Of a stretch of 57,748 nt of DNA, positions 7,959-17,044 are shown piece after piece. Position 1 is the first letter of the stretch; each line of letters begins with the position of its first letter. The stretch is from an uncultured Tissierellia bacterium (lineage in GTDB: Bacteria > Bacillota > Clostridia > Tissierellales > Tissierellaceae). Position numbers and translations under genes: made by a program. The stretch is taken from positions 1-57,748 of the forward strand of contig CAMIXG010000009.1 of NCBI GenBank assembly GCA_946402705.1, written 5' to 3'. The notes under the pieces are model-generated. The model did not search any database, had not been told where the DNA came from, and saw nothing but the letters and a program-made list of their open reading frames with translations.

Positions 7959-9275
7959 TTAATTAATACAAATTTTTCCTGCATGATTATTTTTATATTT
8001 ATTATTGTATAAAATTCTAACGCCACCAATAATATATAAAGAACCTGAAAATATTATCAAGTCATTTTCAGTAGCTATTTCTAGGGCTTTTTCCACTGCC
8101 TTATCTATATCTTCTTCTAAATATACTTCTTCTTTAGATTCTTTTATAACATTATATAACTCTTTTGCATCTAATTTTCTAGGTATCTTAGCCTCTGTGG
8201 CTATGACGATATCAGCAATATCTAAGATATTATTCAAGATTTCTCTATAATCCTTATCCTTTAATATTCCAATACCTAGAATAAGTCTATCATAATTAAA
8301 TAAACTCAAGCTATCTTTTAATGCCTTTGCAGACTCAACATTATGAGCTCCATCAATTATAAAAGTTGGTTTATCTCCTAAAACATCCATTCTTCCTATC
8401 CACTTAGTTCTAGCGATACCATTTATTATATTTTCATCAGTTACTTTTACTTTTCCTCTTTCCCTAAGAATCATTATTGTTTCTATAGCCAAAGATGCAT
8501 TGTAAACCTGATATTTACCAATCATTTTTATGCTTATATCCTTAATATTCTTATAGTCAAAAGTACTTCCTAAGTCATTACTATTTTTAATATATATATC
8601 ATTTTCATCTATAATATTAAAGCTACAATTTTTAAGTTCTGATTCTGATTTAAGAACTTCCCTTACCTCATCTTTTTGCATATAGGATATATTTACTGAA
8701 TCATTCTTAAATATACCTGCCTTTTGATAGGCTATTTCAGATAAAGTATTTCCTAAAACATCTATATGATCAAAATTTATTGTAGTTATAACTGATGCTA
8801 AATTTTCTTTTATAACATTAGTTGCATCATATCTTCCACCTAATCCTACTTCTAATGCCACTATATCGACATCTTCTTCGACAAAATAAATAAATCCTAT
8901 AGCTGTTATAATTTCAAAGGTACTTGGTTGATTATATCCTTGTAACACCATTTCATCACAGGCTATTTTAACAGTTCTAGCAAGTCTTGCTAAAACTTCA
9001 TCTGCTATATCCAGCTTATTTATTTTTATTCTCTCATTAAATCTCTCTATATAGGGCGAAGTGAACATCCCTACTTTATATCCTGCATCTATTAAAATGT
9101 CTGATATATAAGAAGTGGTAGAACCTTTTCCATTGGTCCCTCCTATATGAATATATTTCAACTTATCTTGTGGACTTCCTAGAGTGGTCAGTAATTTTTC
9201 CATGCCTTCTAACTCTAGTCTTGTTCCAAATTTGTCGTTACTTACAATATAGTCTACAGCTTCAATATAGTTCAT
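7959..9275 (-). CDS. folC: Folylpolyglutamate synthase / dihydrofolate synthase
   Basis: A 438-residue Mur-ligase-family enzyme that adds glutamate to folates (and often makes dihydrofolate from dihydropteroate). The ATP-binding loop GGTNGKGSTTSYI is at about residues 45-57. Other family blocks are FTSPYIERFNERIKI, VALEVGLGGRYDATN and the C-terminal FIIDGAHNVESAKAL. Length is normal. It follows valS by 16 bp on the same strand, so it is probably read from the T-box-controlled transcript, a common Firmicutes valS-folC arrangement. Confidence 0.95.
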   Translation of the reverse strand: MNYIEAVDYIVSNDKFGTRLELEGMEKLLTTLGSPQDKLKYIHIGGTNGKGSTTSYISDILIDAGYKVGMFTSPYIERFNERIKINKLDIADEVLARLARTVKIACDEMVLQGYNQPSTFEIITAIGFIYFVEEDVDIVALEVGLGGRYDATNVIKENLASVITTINFDHIDVLGNTLSEIAYQKAGIFKNDSVNISYMQKDEVREVLKSESELKNCSFNIIDENDIYIKNSNDLGSTFDYKNIKDISIKMIGKYQVYNASLAIETIMILRERGKVKVTDENIINGIARTKWIGRMDVLGDKPTFIIDGAHNVESAKALKDSLSLFNYDRLILGIGILKDKDYREILNNILDIADIVIATEAKIPRKLDAKELYNVIKESKEEVYLEEDIDKAVEKALEIATENDLIIFSGSLYIIGGVRILYNNKYKNNHAGKICIN

Positions 9276-9291
9276 AAATTACCCCTATTCA

Positions 9292-11940
9292 TTATAAATT
9301 ATTTTTTACGCCATTTATCCTTTCTATAACGCTTTCATACATGCCTTTGTATTTTTCAAGTTTCGCTTTTTCTTCATCTATTAGTTTTTCTGGTGCTTTT
9401 TCTGTAAATCCTTTATTAGATAGTTTACCTTCTGCTCTTTTGATTTCACCCTCTAATTTTGATTTCTCTTTTTCTAATCTTTCAAGTTCTTTTTCGAAAT
9501 CTATTAGCTCACTTAATGGCAATAATACTTCTGCTTTATCCAATACTACTGATACTGTTTCCTCTGTTATATCTTTCATACTAGCTGCTACACTTACCTT
9601 GTCTGCTGATGCTAAATTCATAAAGTATCTTTCACCTTTTAATATGATTTTTTCTATATTTTTATCTTCTGTTATGAAAATTTGTTCAGATTTTCTAGAA
9701 GGTATTATATCCATTTCATTTCTTATGTTTCTTATTTTTGAAATAGCATTTTTAATATATTCAATGTTATTTTCTGATTCATTGTAATTTAATTTTTCAT
9801 CATATTTAGGCCAGTTACTAATAATTAAAGCTTTATCATTATTAGGTAAATGTTGCCATATTTCTTCTGTTATAAATGGCATGAATGGATGAAGCATTTT
9901 TAGTATATTTTTTAGTACCAATAAAAGTACTTGTTCCGCAGTTCTTTTACTATTGCTATCTTCTCCATATAATCTTGATTTTACCATTTCTATATACCAA
10001 TCACAATATTCATCCCAAACAAAATTATATATTTTTTCTGCAGCAAGACCTAAGTCGTAATTTTCAAGGTTTCTAGTGATTTCTTTTATAGTATTATTCA
10101 TCTTAGAAATAATCCATCTATCTTCTTCTTCCAGATTATTAAAATCTAATTCTGATTCATCCAATCCTTCTTCTAAGTTCATTAGTACAAACCTAGTTGC
10201 ATTCCATAGCTTGTTTGCAAAGTTTCTATTAGATTCAACTCTATCATAACTAAATCTCATATCGTTTCCTGGAGTACTTCCTGTTACTAAAGTAAATCTA
10301 AGGGCATCTGCTCCATATTTTTCTATTATATCTAATGGATCTATACCATTATCTAAAGACTTACTCATTTTTCTTCCGATTTCATCTCTGATAAGACCAG
10401 TTAATACAACATCCTTAAATGGAACTTGTCCTGTATTTTCTAAGGCTGAGAATACCATTCTTACAACCCAGAAAAATATTATGTCATATCCTGTTACAAG
10501 TACATCTGTTGGATAAAAATAATTCATATCTTCTGTATCATTTGGCCATCCCAAAGTTGAAAAAGGCCAAAGTGCTGATGAAAACCAAGTATCTAAAGTA
10601 TCTTCATCTTGTTTTATATTAGTGCTTCCACACTTGCTACACTTTGTTGGTTCCTCTTTTTCTACCATTACCTCATCACAGTCTTCACAGTAGTATACTG
10701 GTAGTCTATGTCCCCACCAAAGTTGTCTTGATATACACCAATCTCTAATGTTTTCTAACCAGTGCATATAAGTTGCCTTAAATCTCTCTGGTATAAAATT
10801 TAAATCTCCATTAACAGCTGCATCTAAGGCTGGTTTTGCCAAGTCTTCCATTTTTACAAACCATTGTTTAGATATAAGTGGTTCTATTATAGTTCCACAT
10901 CTATCACAATGACCCACTGCATTATTATGATCTTTAATGGCTACTAGATATCCTTCTTTTTCTAAATCCTCTATTATTGCTTTTCTAGCATCATATCTAT
11001 CAAGTCCAGCATACTTACCACCATTTTCAGAGATTGTTGCATCTTCATTCATTATTATCAGCTGACCTAAATTATGTCTTTCTCCTACTTCAAAGTCATT
11101 AGGGTCATGAGAAGGAGTAATCTTTACTGCTCCCGAACCAAATTCCATATCTACATAATCATCTTCTACTATTGGTATCTCTCTATTTACTAGAGGCAAT
11201 ATAGCTACTTTTCCAACCAATGTAGTATATCTCTCATCTTCTGGATTTACTGCTATAGCTAAATCTCCTAGAATAGTTTCTGGTCTAGTTGTAGCTATTG
11301 TTATAAAATTATCGCTATCCTTTATTGGATATTTTATATGCCATATATGTCCATTTTGGTCTTCATGATTTACTTCTGCATCAGACACAGCAGTTTTACA
11401 ATGAGGACACCAGTTTATAATCCTATCTCCCCTATAAATTAAATCCTTTTCATAAAGCTTTTTAAATACTTCTTTAACTGCTGTACTTGGACCTTCATCT
11501 AGGGTAAAAGTATCTCTTGACCAATCACAAGATACACCTATTTTTTTCATTTGATTTCTTATATTTCCACCATACTCATGCGTCCATGCCCAGGCTTCAT
11601 CTAAAAATCCATCTCTACCAAGGTCTTCTTTAGTTTTGCCTTCTTTTTTAAGTTTATTTACTACCCTCGATTCAGTTGAAATACTAGCATGATCTGTACC
11701 TGGTAACCATAAAGCTGAGTATCCATCCATCCTCTTCCATCTAGTTAATACATCTTGAAAAGCACTTTGAAGTGCATGCCCCATGTGAAGATTTCCAGTT
11801 ACATTTGGCGGTGGCATTATTATTGTAAAAGGTTTCTTATCCTTATCTACCTCTGCTCTAAAATAGTTTTTTTCCATCCAAAAATCATACATATTATCTT
11901 CAAATGCTTTTGGATCATATGTTTTTGACATGTTTTCCAT
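9292..11940 (-). CDS. valS: Valyl-tRNA synthetase
   Basis: An 882-residue class I synthetase that charges tRNA-Val and edits misactivated threonine. The HIGH motif is in PPPNVTGNLHMGHALQ, and KMSKS is in GRKMSKSLDNGIDP. The editing domain lies between them and zinc-ribbon Cys pairs are visible (CEDC...CSKC). The last 60 residues form the ValRS coiled coil (ELERLEKEKSKLEGEIKRAE). ATG at 11940 is chosen because GGAGG precedes it by 11 bases; an ATG six codons earlier includes that GGAGG. Expression is controlled by the T-box leader upstream. Confidence 0.97.
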   Translation of the reverse strand: MENMSKTYDPKAFEDNMYDFWMEKNYFRAEVDKDKKPFTIIMPPPNVTGNLHMGHALQSAFQDVLTRWKRMDGYSALWLPGTDHASISTESRVVNKLKKEGKTKEDLGRDGFLDEAWAWTHEYGGNIRNQMKKIGVSCDWSRDTFTLDEGPSTAVKEVFKKLYEKDLIYRGDRIINWCPHCKTAVSDAEVNHEDQNGHIWHIKYPIKDSDNFITIATTRPETILGDLAIAVNPEDERYTTLVGKVAILPLVNREIPIVEDDYVDMEFGSGAVKITPSHDPNDFEVGERHNLGQLIIMNEDATISENGGKYAGLDRYDARKAIIEDLEKEGYLVAIKDHNNAVGHCDRCGTIIEPLISKQWFVKMEDLAKPALDAAVNGDLNFIPERFKATYMHWLENIRDWCISRQLWWGHRLPVYYCEDCDEVMVEKEEPTKCSKCGSTNIKQDEDTLDTWFSSALWPFSTLGWPNDTEDMNYFYPTDVLVTGYDIIFFWVVRMVFSALENTGQVPFKDVVLTGLIRDEIGRKMSKSLDNGIDPLDIIEKYGADALRFTLVTGSTPGNDMRFSYDRVESNRNFANKLWNATRFVLMNLEEGLDESELDFNNLEEEDRWIISKMNNTIKEITRNLENYDLGLAAEKIYNFVWDEYCDWYIEMVKSRLYGEDSNSKRTAEQVLLLVLKNILKMLHPFMPFITEEIWQHLPNNDKALIISNWPKYDEKLNYNESENNIEYIKNAISKIRNIRNEMDIIPSRKSEQIFITEDKNIEKIILKGERYFMNLASADKVSVAASMKDITEETVSVVLDKAEVLLPLSELIDFEKELERLEKEKSKLEGEIKRAEGKLSNKGFTEKAPEKLIDEEKAKLEKYKGMYESVIERINGVKNNL

Positions 11941-11961
11941 TGTTATATCATCCTCCATTAA

Positions 11962-12203
11962 AATATAAAAAAACCTTCATCCTATAAAAGGACGAAGGTA
12001 AAATTTCGCGGTACCACCTTAATTTCATATTTTCATATGACTCTCTATTACTATAAGGCGTAACCCTTTAATCTTACTTAGTTTCAGAATAAAAGCTCAG
12101 AAGCTACTTCAATATATCTCTTTAGGATTTTTCACCAGCCAATCCCTCTCTAAAAAAGTCAACATACCTACTCCTCTTCATCACTGCTTTTGTTTTTTTA
12201 ATT
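11962..12203 (-). promoter_or_regulatory. T-box riboswitch leader of valS
   Basis: The minus strand carries the T-box sequence AAGGTGGTACCGCGA (12020-12006), followed by a terminator hairpin CCTTCGTCCT / AGGATGAAGG with a long T tract (about 11999-11967). Stem I elements lie upstream; the best specifier is GTA (12107-12105) in the context GAAGTAGC, a valine codon, which fits the downstream gene. Uncharged tRNA-Val would bind the specifier and the T-box bulge and allow read-through. The specifier assignment is inferred; the T-box itself is clear. Confidence 0.93.
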
Positions 12204-12210
12204 AATCATA

Positions 12211-12239
12211 ATTATAACTATATTATAATTAAATGTCAA
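12211..12239 (-). promoter_or_regulatory. Promoter of the T-box/valS transcript
   Basis: TTGACA (12239-12234), a 17-bp spacer and TATAAT (12216-12211) on the minus strand form a consensus sigma-A promoter. It overlaps the last codon and stop of the upstream MATE gene. Confidence 0.85.
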
Positions 12240-13588
12240 TTAGACCTAACCATGACATATTTCACAGCCTTTTTAAAATCTTTAAATAAGACATAACATA
12301 GTATAAAGCTTAATAATTCAACTATACTCATAGTCAACCAAATTCCATTTAAACCATATAATTTAGCCATTATTAAGAGTACTAAAACTACTAGTAAACT
12401 TCCTCTTATTAAAGATATGGCTGTAGATATTCGGTATTCTTCCATTGATTGTATATAAGAAGTTAAGACTATATTCATTCCCATAAAGATAAATGATGTA
12501 AAATATAGTTTTATTCCATTTGAAGTTATTTTTAAAAGCTCACCTGTATCAGTTGTAAATAAACTTGCTAGAAACTCTGGGAAAAATAATCCTAATAGAT
12601 AAAATACAATACCCATTATAAAAGATGTTATAACTCCAAGTTTCATAGCCTTATATACTCTATCCATCTTCTCTGCACCATAATTCATACTTACTATTGG
12701 CTGTATAGCCTGTCCCATACCATTGAAAATAGAATTTCCCACTAGAGATAAATTGGCTATTATACTATAGGCAGAAATTCCTATGTCTCCACTTACTCTT
12801 AATAAGATTAAGTTAAAAATATAAATTACCACTCCTGCTGAAAGTTCTATAAGTGCACTTGGTATACCATTTAGAACAACTCTTTTTATAGTTGTAAAAT
12901 CAAATCTCGGCATTTGAAACTTAAGCTGATTTTTCCCTCTTATAAAGTGTAAACTAAGTATGGCAAGAGATACTATTGGACTTAGGGCTGTAGCTACAGC
13001 TCCCCCAAATATACCCATTTTTAAAGGAAAAATCAAAATATAATCCAAGACTATATTAAATATACTGGAGCTTAGAGAAGCAACCATAACCAAGTTTGGT
13101 GAACCATCATTTCTTATAAAGAGTCCCAAGGCCAAGCTGAGTATCTTAAATACAGTTGTAGTCATTATCACCTGTAAATATACCTTTGTCATCTGGAAAG
13201 AATAATCTGTTCCTCCTAGAGCATAAACTATATTATCTATATCTACCATATTCCAAATTGTAACTAAAATCCCTAATACTACACCTAGAAATAAAGATAT
13301 ATTAAAAATTTCATTTCCCTTTTCATAGTTACCCCTTCCGCGACTAACTGATAGGGCTGTGGCTCCACCTACTCCTAGCACAAGTCCTATACTATTTACT
13401 ATTTTAATCATTGGAATGGAAATATTTACTGCTGCAAGTCCTGGTCCTCCAAGGGCTCTTCCAACAACTATTGTATCTCCTAATATGTATAAGGCATTAC
13501 CAAGCATGCCCCCAACACTTGGCACCAAGTAAGTCATATAAAGTTTCTTTATATCTCCACCTAGAATTTCTTTATCTGTTGCTAACAT
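12236..13588 (-). CDS. MATE family efflux transporter (copy 1)
   Basis: A 450-residue, about 12-helix membrane protein of the MATE (MatE) family, an ion-driven antiporter for drugs or other cations. Family features include PSVGGMLGNALYILGDTIVV near the N-terminus, VLGVGGATALSV and MGQAIQPIVSMNYGA at the start of the second half. It is a clear paralogue of the gene 82 bp upstream. The start follows GAGGGGTGAACT. The substrate is unknown. A hairpin at 13613-13657 separates the two transporters, so they may be separately transcribed. Confidence 0.9.
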   Translation of the reverse strand: MLATDKEILGGDIKKLYMTYLVPSVGGMLGNALYILGDTIVVGRALGGPGLAAVNISIPMIKIVNSIGLVLGVGGATALSVSRGRGNYEKGNEIFNISLFLGVVLGILVTIWNMVDIDNIVYALGGTDYSFQMTKVYLQVIMTTTVFKILSLALGLFIRNDGSPNLVMVASLSSSIFNIVLDYILIFPLKMGIFGGAVATALSPIVSLAILSLHFIRGKNQLKFQMPRFDFTTIKRVVLNGIPSALIELSAGVVIYIFNLILLRVSGDIGISAYSIIANLSLVGNSIFNGMGQAIQPIVSMNYGAEKMDRVYKAMKLGVITSFIMGIVFYLLGLFFPEFLASLFTTDTGELLKITSNGIKLYFTSFIFMGMNIVLTSYIQSMEEYRISTAISLIRGSLLVVLVLLIMAKLYGLNGIWLTMSIVELLSFILCYVLFKDFKKAVKYVMVRSN

Positions 13589-13612
13589 AGTTCACCCCTC
13601 TTTGATAATTGC

Positions 13613-13657
13613 AGAAAAATATCTGTATAAAATCTCAAATATATTTCATACAGATAT
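13613..13657 (-). terminator. Intrinsic terminator of MATE copy 2
   Basis: ATATCTGTAT (13657-13648) pairs with ATACAGATAT (13628-13619) on the minus strand and is followed by TTTTTC. The loop of about 19 bases is long. Confidence 0.65.
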
Positions 13658-13670
13658 CCAACTATTTTTT

Positions 13671-15026
13671 CTAATTTTTATCTGGTAGTTTCCCAGTAAA
13701 AGTATATTTTATAAGATTTTTACACTCTTTATAGGCAAATATACTAGTTATAAAAGCCAGTACTTCTGCTAATGGTATTGTAAGCCATACTCCATCTAAC
13801 CCCATAGTTCTTGAAAGGATTATAAGAAGTATTATTACATATATACTACCTCTTAATAGGGATATAATTGTAGAAGATTTTATCTGCTCTTTTGACTGTA
13901 TATAAGATATCATAGCCATGTTTACCCCTATTATCAAGTAGGCTGAAAAATATATTTTTATGGCTCTATTTGCCATAGTAATTATTTCTCCCCTCTCATT
14001 TGTAAACACAGTTGCATAAAAGTTTGGAAAAACTAAACTTGATACATAAAAAGCAACTCCTAATATAAGCCCAGTAAGTACCCCTAATTTCCCTGCTTCT
14101 AAGGTTCTTTCAACCTTGCCAGCACCATGATTTATACTAACTATTGGCTGGATAGCTTGACCGATACCATTGAAAATAGCATTGGCAAATAATGCCCAAT
14201 TTATAATAATTCCGTATACTGCTACAGATAAATCTCCTGAAATTTTTATAAGAGTTATATTAAATAAATATATTACTATTCCTACTGAAAACTCTAATAT
14301 AAAACTTGGTATACCTGTTTTTATTATTCTTTTTATAAAATAAGTTTCAAACTTAGGCCATTTAAAAGATATTTTATTTCTCTTTAATATAAAATGAAAT
14401 AATAAGATACATATACTAAGTACTGGACTTACTGCTGTGGCGAAAGCCGCACCCCACATTCCCATCTTATATGGAAATACAAGTATATAATCTAAAATAA
14501 GATTAAAGGCTGCACTTGCTAAGGTTGCTGTCATGACTAATTTAGGCGAGCCATCATTTCTAACAAAAACTCCCAAGGTAACATTTAGTATTGTAAATAT
14601 TGCAAAATATAAAAATATATCTAAATAGTCCCTAACCATATCATAGGTATAACTTGTCGAACCCAATATTTTCACCAAAGAATCCACATCGTATAATCTT
14701 AAAAATAATAAGATAAATCCTAAAATACTTGATAATATTAAAGACATATTAAATATATCATTGATTCTCTCTTCCTGTCCCTTTCCCCTTAGGATTGAAA
14801 GTATGGTAGCACCTCCTACCCCAAATAGCAAACCAACTCCATTTATCAATCTAAATAAGGGTAACACCATATTTAGAGCTGCTAAACCTTGTCCTCCTAA
14901 TGCCTTACCTATTATTATAGTATCTCCTATTACATATCCTGCTGTTCCAAGCATACCTCCTATACTTGGTATCAAATATTGAAAAAAGGTTTTCTTAATA
15001 TCTCCTTCCAATAAAGTATTCTCCAT
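13671..15026 (-). CDS. MATE family efflux transporter (copy 2)
   Basis: A 451-residue multidrug-type MATE exporter with about 12 membrane helices. The same blocks as in its downstream paralogue are visible: PSIGGMLGTAGYVIGDTIII, LFGVGGATILS and IGQAIQPIVSINHGA. ATG at 15026 is used because GGAGG lies 7 bases upstream; an earlier in-frame start would add 18 poorly conserved residues. The pair looks like a tandem duplication that has diverged. No regulator lies beside it. Confidence 0.9.
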   Translation of the reverse strand: MENTLLEGDIKKTFFQYLIPSIGGMLGTAGYVIGDTIIIGKALGGQGLAALNMVLPLFRLINGVGLLFGVGGATILSILRGKGQEERINDIFNMSLILSSILGFILLFLRLYDVDSLVKILGSTSYTYDMVRDYLDIFLYFAIFTILNVTLGVFVRNDGSPKLVMTATLASAAFNLILDYILVFPYKMGMWGAAFATAVSPVLSICILLFHFILKRNKISFKWPKFETYFIKRIIKTGIPSFILEFSVGIVIYLFNITLIKISGDLSVAVYGIIINWALFANAIFNGIGQAIQPIVSINHGAGKVERTLEAGKLGVLTGLILGVAFYVSSLVFPNFYATVFTNERGEIITMANRAIKIYFSAYLIIGVNMAMISYIQSKEQIKSSTIISLLRGSIYVIILLIILSRTMGLDGVWLTIPLAEVLAFITSIFAYKECKNLIKYTFTGKLPDKN

Positions 15027-15141
15027 ATAATACCTCCTCATCATATTTTTTATATGCTTAAACTTAAACTTATTTAACACCTTATTAAATATTCTTATTT
15101 TGGGTAAAATATAGAAACATTAAAATTTTGGAGGTGCTAAA

Positions 15142-15282
15142 ATGAATGTTCTTTTGTTATTTCTAATGCTTGGCCATATATTTGAAACTTTTATGCGCTA
15201 CATATATCCTTTTCTTCCTCTAGTGTACATAGCAGTTCCTTTGATAGTTATATTTGTAGTTTTTAAAAACACAAAAAAATGA
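15142..15282 (+). CDS. 46-residue putative membrane peptide
   Basis: A short ORF with a strong ribosome binding site (TTGGAGGTGCTAAA then ATG). It encodes 46 residues: an N-terminal hydrophobic stretch, a central FETFMRYIYPFLPL, a second hydrophobic stretch (VYIAVPLIVIFVVF) and a lysine-rich tail (KNTKK). It may have one or two membrane spans. It sits alone on the plus strand between genes on the other strand. No family is recognised. The evidence for translation is the ribosome binding site and the protein-like composition. Confidence 0.5.
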   Translation: MNVLLLFLMLGHIFETFMRYIYPFLPLVYIAVPLIVIFVVFKNTKK

Positions 15283-15317
15283 TTTATGCAATTGTCATAT
15301 ATTTTTATAAAAGCAAT

Positions 15318-15352
15318 ATAAAAAGGCCTTTCATAGCTTTCGCTATAATAAA
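15318..15352 (-). terminator. Intrinsic terminator of xpt
   Basis: On the minus strand AAAAGG...CATAGC-type arms form a long hairpin with apical TAGC-GAAA-GCTA, followed by TTTTTATATT. It lies 38 bases past the xpt stop and could partly serve the plus-strand small ORF. Confidence 0.75.
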
Positions 15353-15390
15353 CCTTTTATTAAATCAAATAGGTTTTTAATGTAAATCTA

Positions 15391-15960
15391 CTATCTGAAT
15401 CTAAGCTCACCATCAACAATTTCATCTATTATTGCCAATGACTCTAATTTTACACCCTCATCCCTAAGTGCCTGGCCTCCAACTTGAAAGCCTTTTTCTA
15501 TGGCAACTCCTACTCCAACTAGGGTAGCCTTTGCTTCATGTACTAGGTCTAAAAGTCCTGATATAGCCCTTCCATTTGCTAAAAAATCATCTATAATTAA
15601 AACTCTTTCTCCTTCTTTTAAGTACTCTTTAGATATCATCATCTTGTATGTCTTATTTTGAGTATATGAATACACATCTGTACTGTACTTATCTTCTGAT
15701 AGATTTTGTGATTCTCTTTTTCTTGCATATACCATAGGTACTCTAAAGTGTTGTGCCACTATAGTAGCAATTGCTATACCAGAAGTTTCAGCAGTTACGA
15801 TTTTATCAATCTCAACATCTTTAAATCTTCTTTGAAATTCTTTTCCCATTTCATTTAATAGTTCAACATCTATCTGATGATTTAAGAAACTATCAACTTT
15901 TATAACATTACCTTCTTTTACTTTATATTCGCTTTTAATTCTTTCTTTTAATAAATCCAA
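15391..15960 (-). CDS. xpt: Xanthine phosphoribosyltransferase
   Basis: A 189-residue purine-salvage enzyme, xanthine + PRPP to XMP. Family blocks are DSFLNHQIDVELL (about 24-36), TAETSGIAIATIVA, YARKRESQNL and the PRPP loop VLIIDDFLANGRAISG (about 120-135). The start is a TTG at 15960 with AAGGAG 8 bases before it. A good promoter lies upstream (15993-16021). The purine riboswitch that often precedes xpt in Firmicutes is not present. With hpt it gives the cell hypoxanthine/guanine and xanthine salvage. Confidence 0.95.
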   Translation of the reverse strand: MDLLKERIKSEYKVKEGNVIKVDSFLNHQIDVELLNEMGKEFQRRFKDVEIDKIVTAETSGIAIATIVAQHFRVPMVYARKRESQNLSEDKYSTDVYSYTQNKTYKMMISKEYLKEGERVLIIDDFLANGRAISGLLDLVHEAKATLVGVGVAIEKGFQVGGQALRDEGVKLESLAIIDEIVDGELRFR

Positions 15961-15992
15961 TATGTTCTCTCCTTATGCCAAATAATAATAAC

Positions 15993-16021
15993 ATTATATT
16001 TCAATTATGAAATTTTATCAA
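15993..16021 (-). promoter_or_regulatory. Promoter of xpt
   Basis: TTGATA (16021-16016), a 17-bp spacer and TATAAT (15998-15993) on the minus strand. The leader to the TTG start is only about 30 bases, too short for an aptamer. Confidence 0.75.
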
Positions 16022-16101
16022 TCTTCTAGAACAAAATGTTACATTTATCACTGTATCTAATATCTCTTCATGTTAATCTTATTTAAATGGAGGTTGATAT
16101 T

Positions 16102-16644
16102 ATGTTAAATTTACTAAAAACAAGACGAAGTATTAGAAAGTATAAAGATATGCCTGTAGAAGAGGAAAAAATAGATATTATAATAAAAGCAGCCCTAACT
16201 TCACCTAGTGGACATGCCAAAAGAGGATGGAAACTTATACTAATTGACGATAAAGACCTATTAGTTAAACTGGCTAACTCACGAGGTCAGCACTCTGAAT
16301 TTTTAAAAGATGCACCTTTGGGCTTTGTCTTAGCCATAGACCCTGATGATGCTGTTGAATGGCAAGTAGACCTTGCAATTATGGCTACTATTATACAGAT
16401 AACTGCCCAATCCCTTGGACTTGCTTCTTGCTGGATTAGTGCTGAAAATGTAGTTGCTGATGATGGCTCAAATATGGAGGATAATATTAGGTCCATACTA
16501 AATATTTCAAATAATAACAGGATTTTATGCATGATTTCTGTAGGTTATCCAGATGAAATAAAAAAAGAACACAATGAAGCAAAGTTTAAATATTCTTCAG
16601 TTTATTTAAATGGCCTTATACAAAACTATAGAAAAAAAGACTAG
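16102..16644 (+). CDS. Nitroreductase-family flavoprotein
   Basis: A 180-residue FMN-dependent NAD(P)H oxidoreductase of the nitroreductase fold. The N-terminal FMN-phosphate block LLKTRRSIRKYKDMPV is clear, as are LTSPSGHAKRGWKLIL (about 35-50), AIMATIIQITAQSLGLASCWI and the final ISVGYPDE. The physiological electron acceptor is unknown. ATG at 16102 follows GGAGG by 8 bases; the ATG five codons earlier overlaps that GGAGG. It is a single-gene unit that converges on the small metallopeptidase gene through a shared terminator which overlaps both stop codons. Confidence 0.9.
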   Translation: MLNLLKTRRSIRKYKDMPVEEEKIDIIIKAALTSPSGHAKRGWKLILIDDKDLLVKLANSRGQHSEFLKDAPLGFVLAIDPDDAVEWQVDLAIMATIIQITAQSLGLASCWISAENVVADDGSNMEDNIRSILNISNNNRILCMISVGYPDEIKKEHNEAKFKYSSVYLNGLIQNYRKKD

Positions 16645-16663
16645 TCAAAACTAGTCTTTTTAT
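16634..16663. terminator. Bidirectional terminator overlapping two stop codons
   Basis: AAAAAGACTAG (16634-16644), loop TCAAAA, then CTAGTCTTTTT (16651-16661). The stops of the nitroreductase (plus) and the metallopeptidase (minus) both lie in its arms. Confidence 0.88.
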
Positions 16664-17030
16664 TTTCTGCCCTATATTTTTCCATATTTATATGGTCTTC
16701 AATGCCTAAATCATCTTCACCTGCGAGAGATTCAAGATGATGAGTTAATTCGTGAAATAAAACTTCCTCTAATTTTTTCTCAACATCAAAATTTATCTCA
16801 TTTTCATAAACTGCCTTTAGTGAGCCATAGTATATATTAACATTTCTTCTCATATAGTTATTTACATACTCTCCCAGTATATACAGGGGTCTAGACTCTT
16901 CCATTTCTGGATGATATTTAATCTCTTCCACAAGAACTATTCCACCATTTAATTCTTTGTAGATATCAAGTGGTATTCTGTCACTAATCTCATCTAGCAT
17001 CTCATGGATAGTATCTATATCTGGAAACAT
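16641..17030 (-). CDS. Small zincin metallopeptidase family protein
   Basis: A 129-residue cytoplasmic protein with a zinc-protease motif HELTHHLE (about 96-103), i.e. HExxH, followed by an acidic segment (GEDDLGIED). It resembles the short metallopeptidase-family proteins of Clostridia with one catalytic domain and no signal peptide. Its substrate is unknown. ATG at 17030 is chosen because GAGGTG lies 6 bases before it. It is 14 bp after the class V aminotransferase on the same strand and is probably co-transcribed. Confidence 0.75.
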   Translation of the reverse strand: MFPDIDTIHEMLDEISDRIPLDIYKELNGGIVLVEEIKYHPEMEESRPLYILGEYVNNYMRRNVNIYYGSLKAVYENEINFDVEKKLEEVLFHELTHHLESLAGEDDLGIEDHINMEKYRAENKKTSFD

Positions 17031-17044
17031 GATAATCACCTCAA

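Noticed and set aside
9341..9787. Plus-strand ORF opposite valS coiled coil
   Set aside because: Serine/phenylalanine-rich antisense product of the valS coiled-coil region; no ribosome binding site.
15961..16090. Purine riboswitch before xpt
   Set aside because: The 5' leader from the predicted start to the TTG is about 30 bases and shows no aptamer core, although xpt in many Firmicutes has one.
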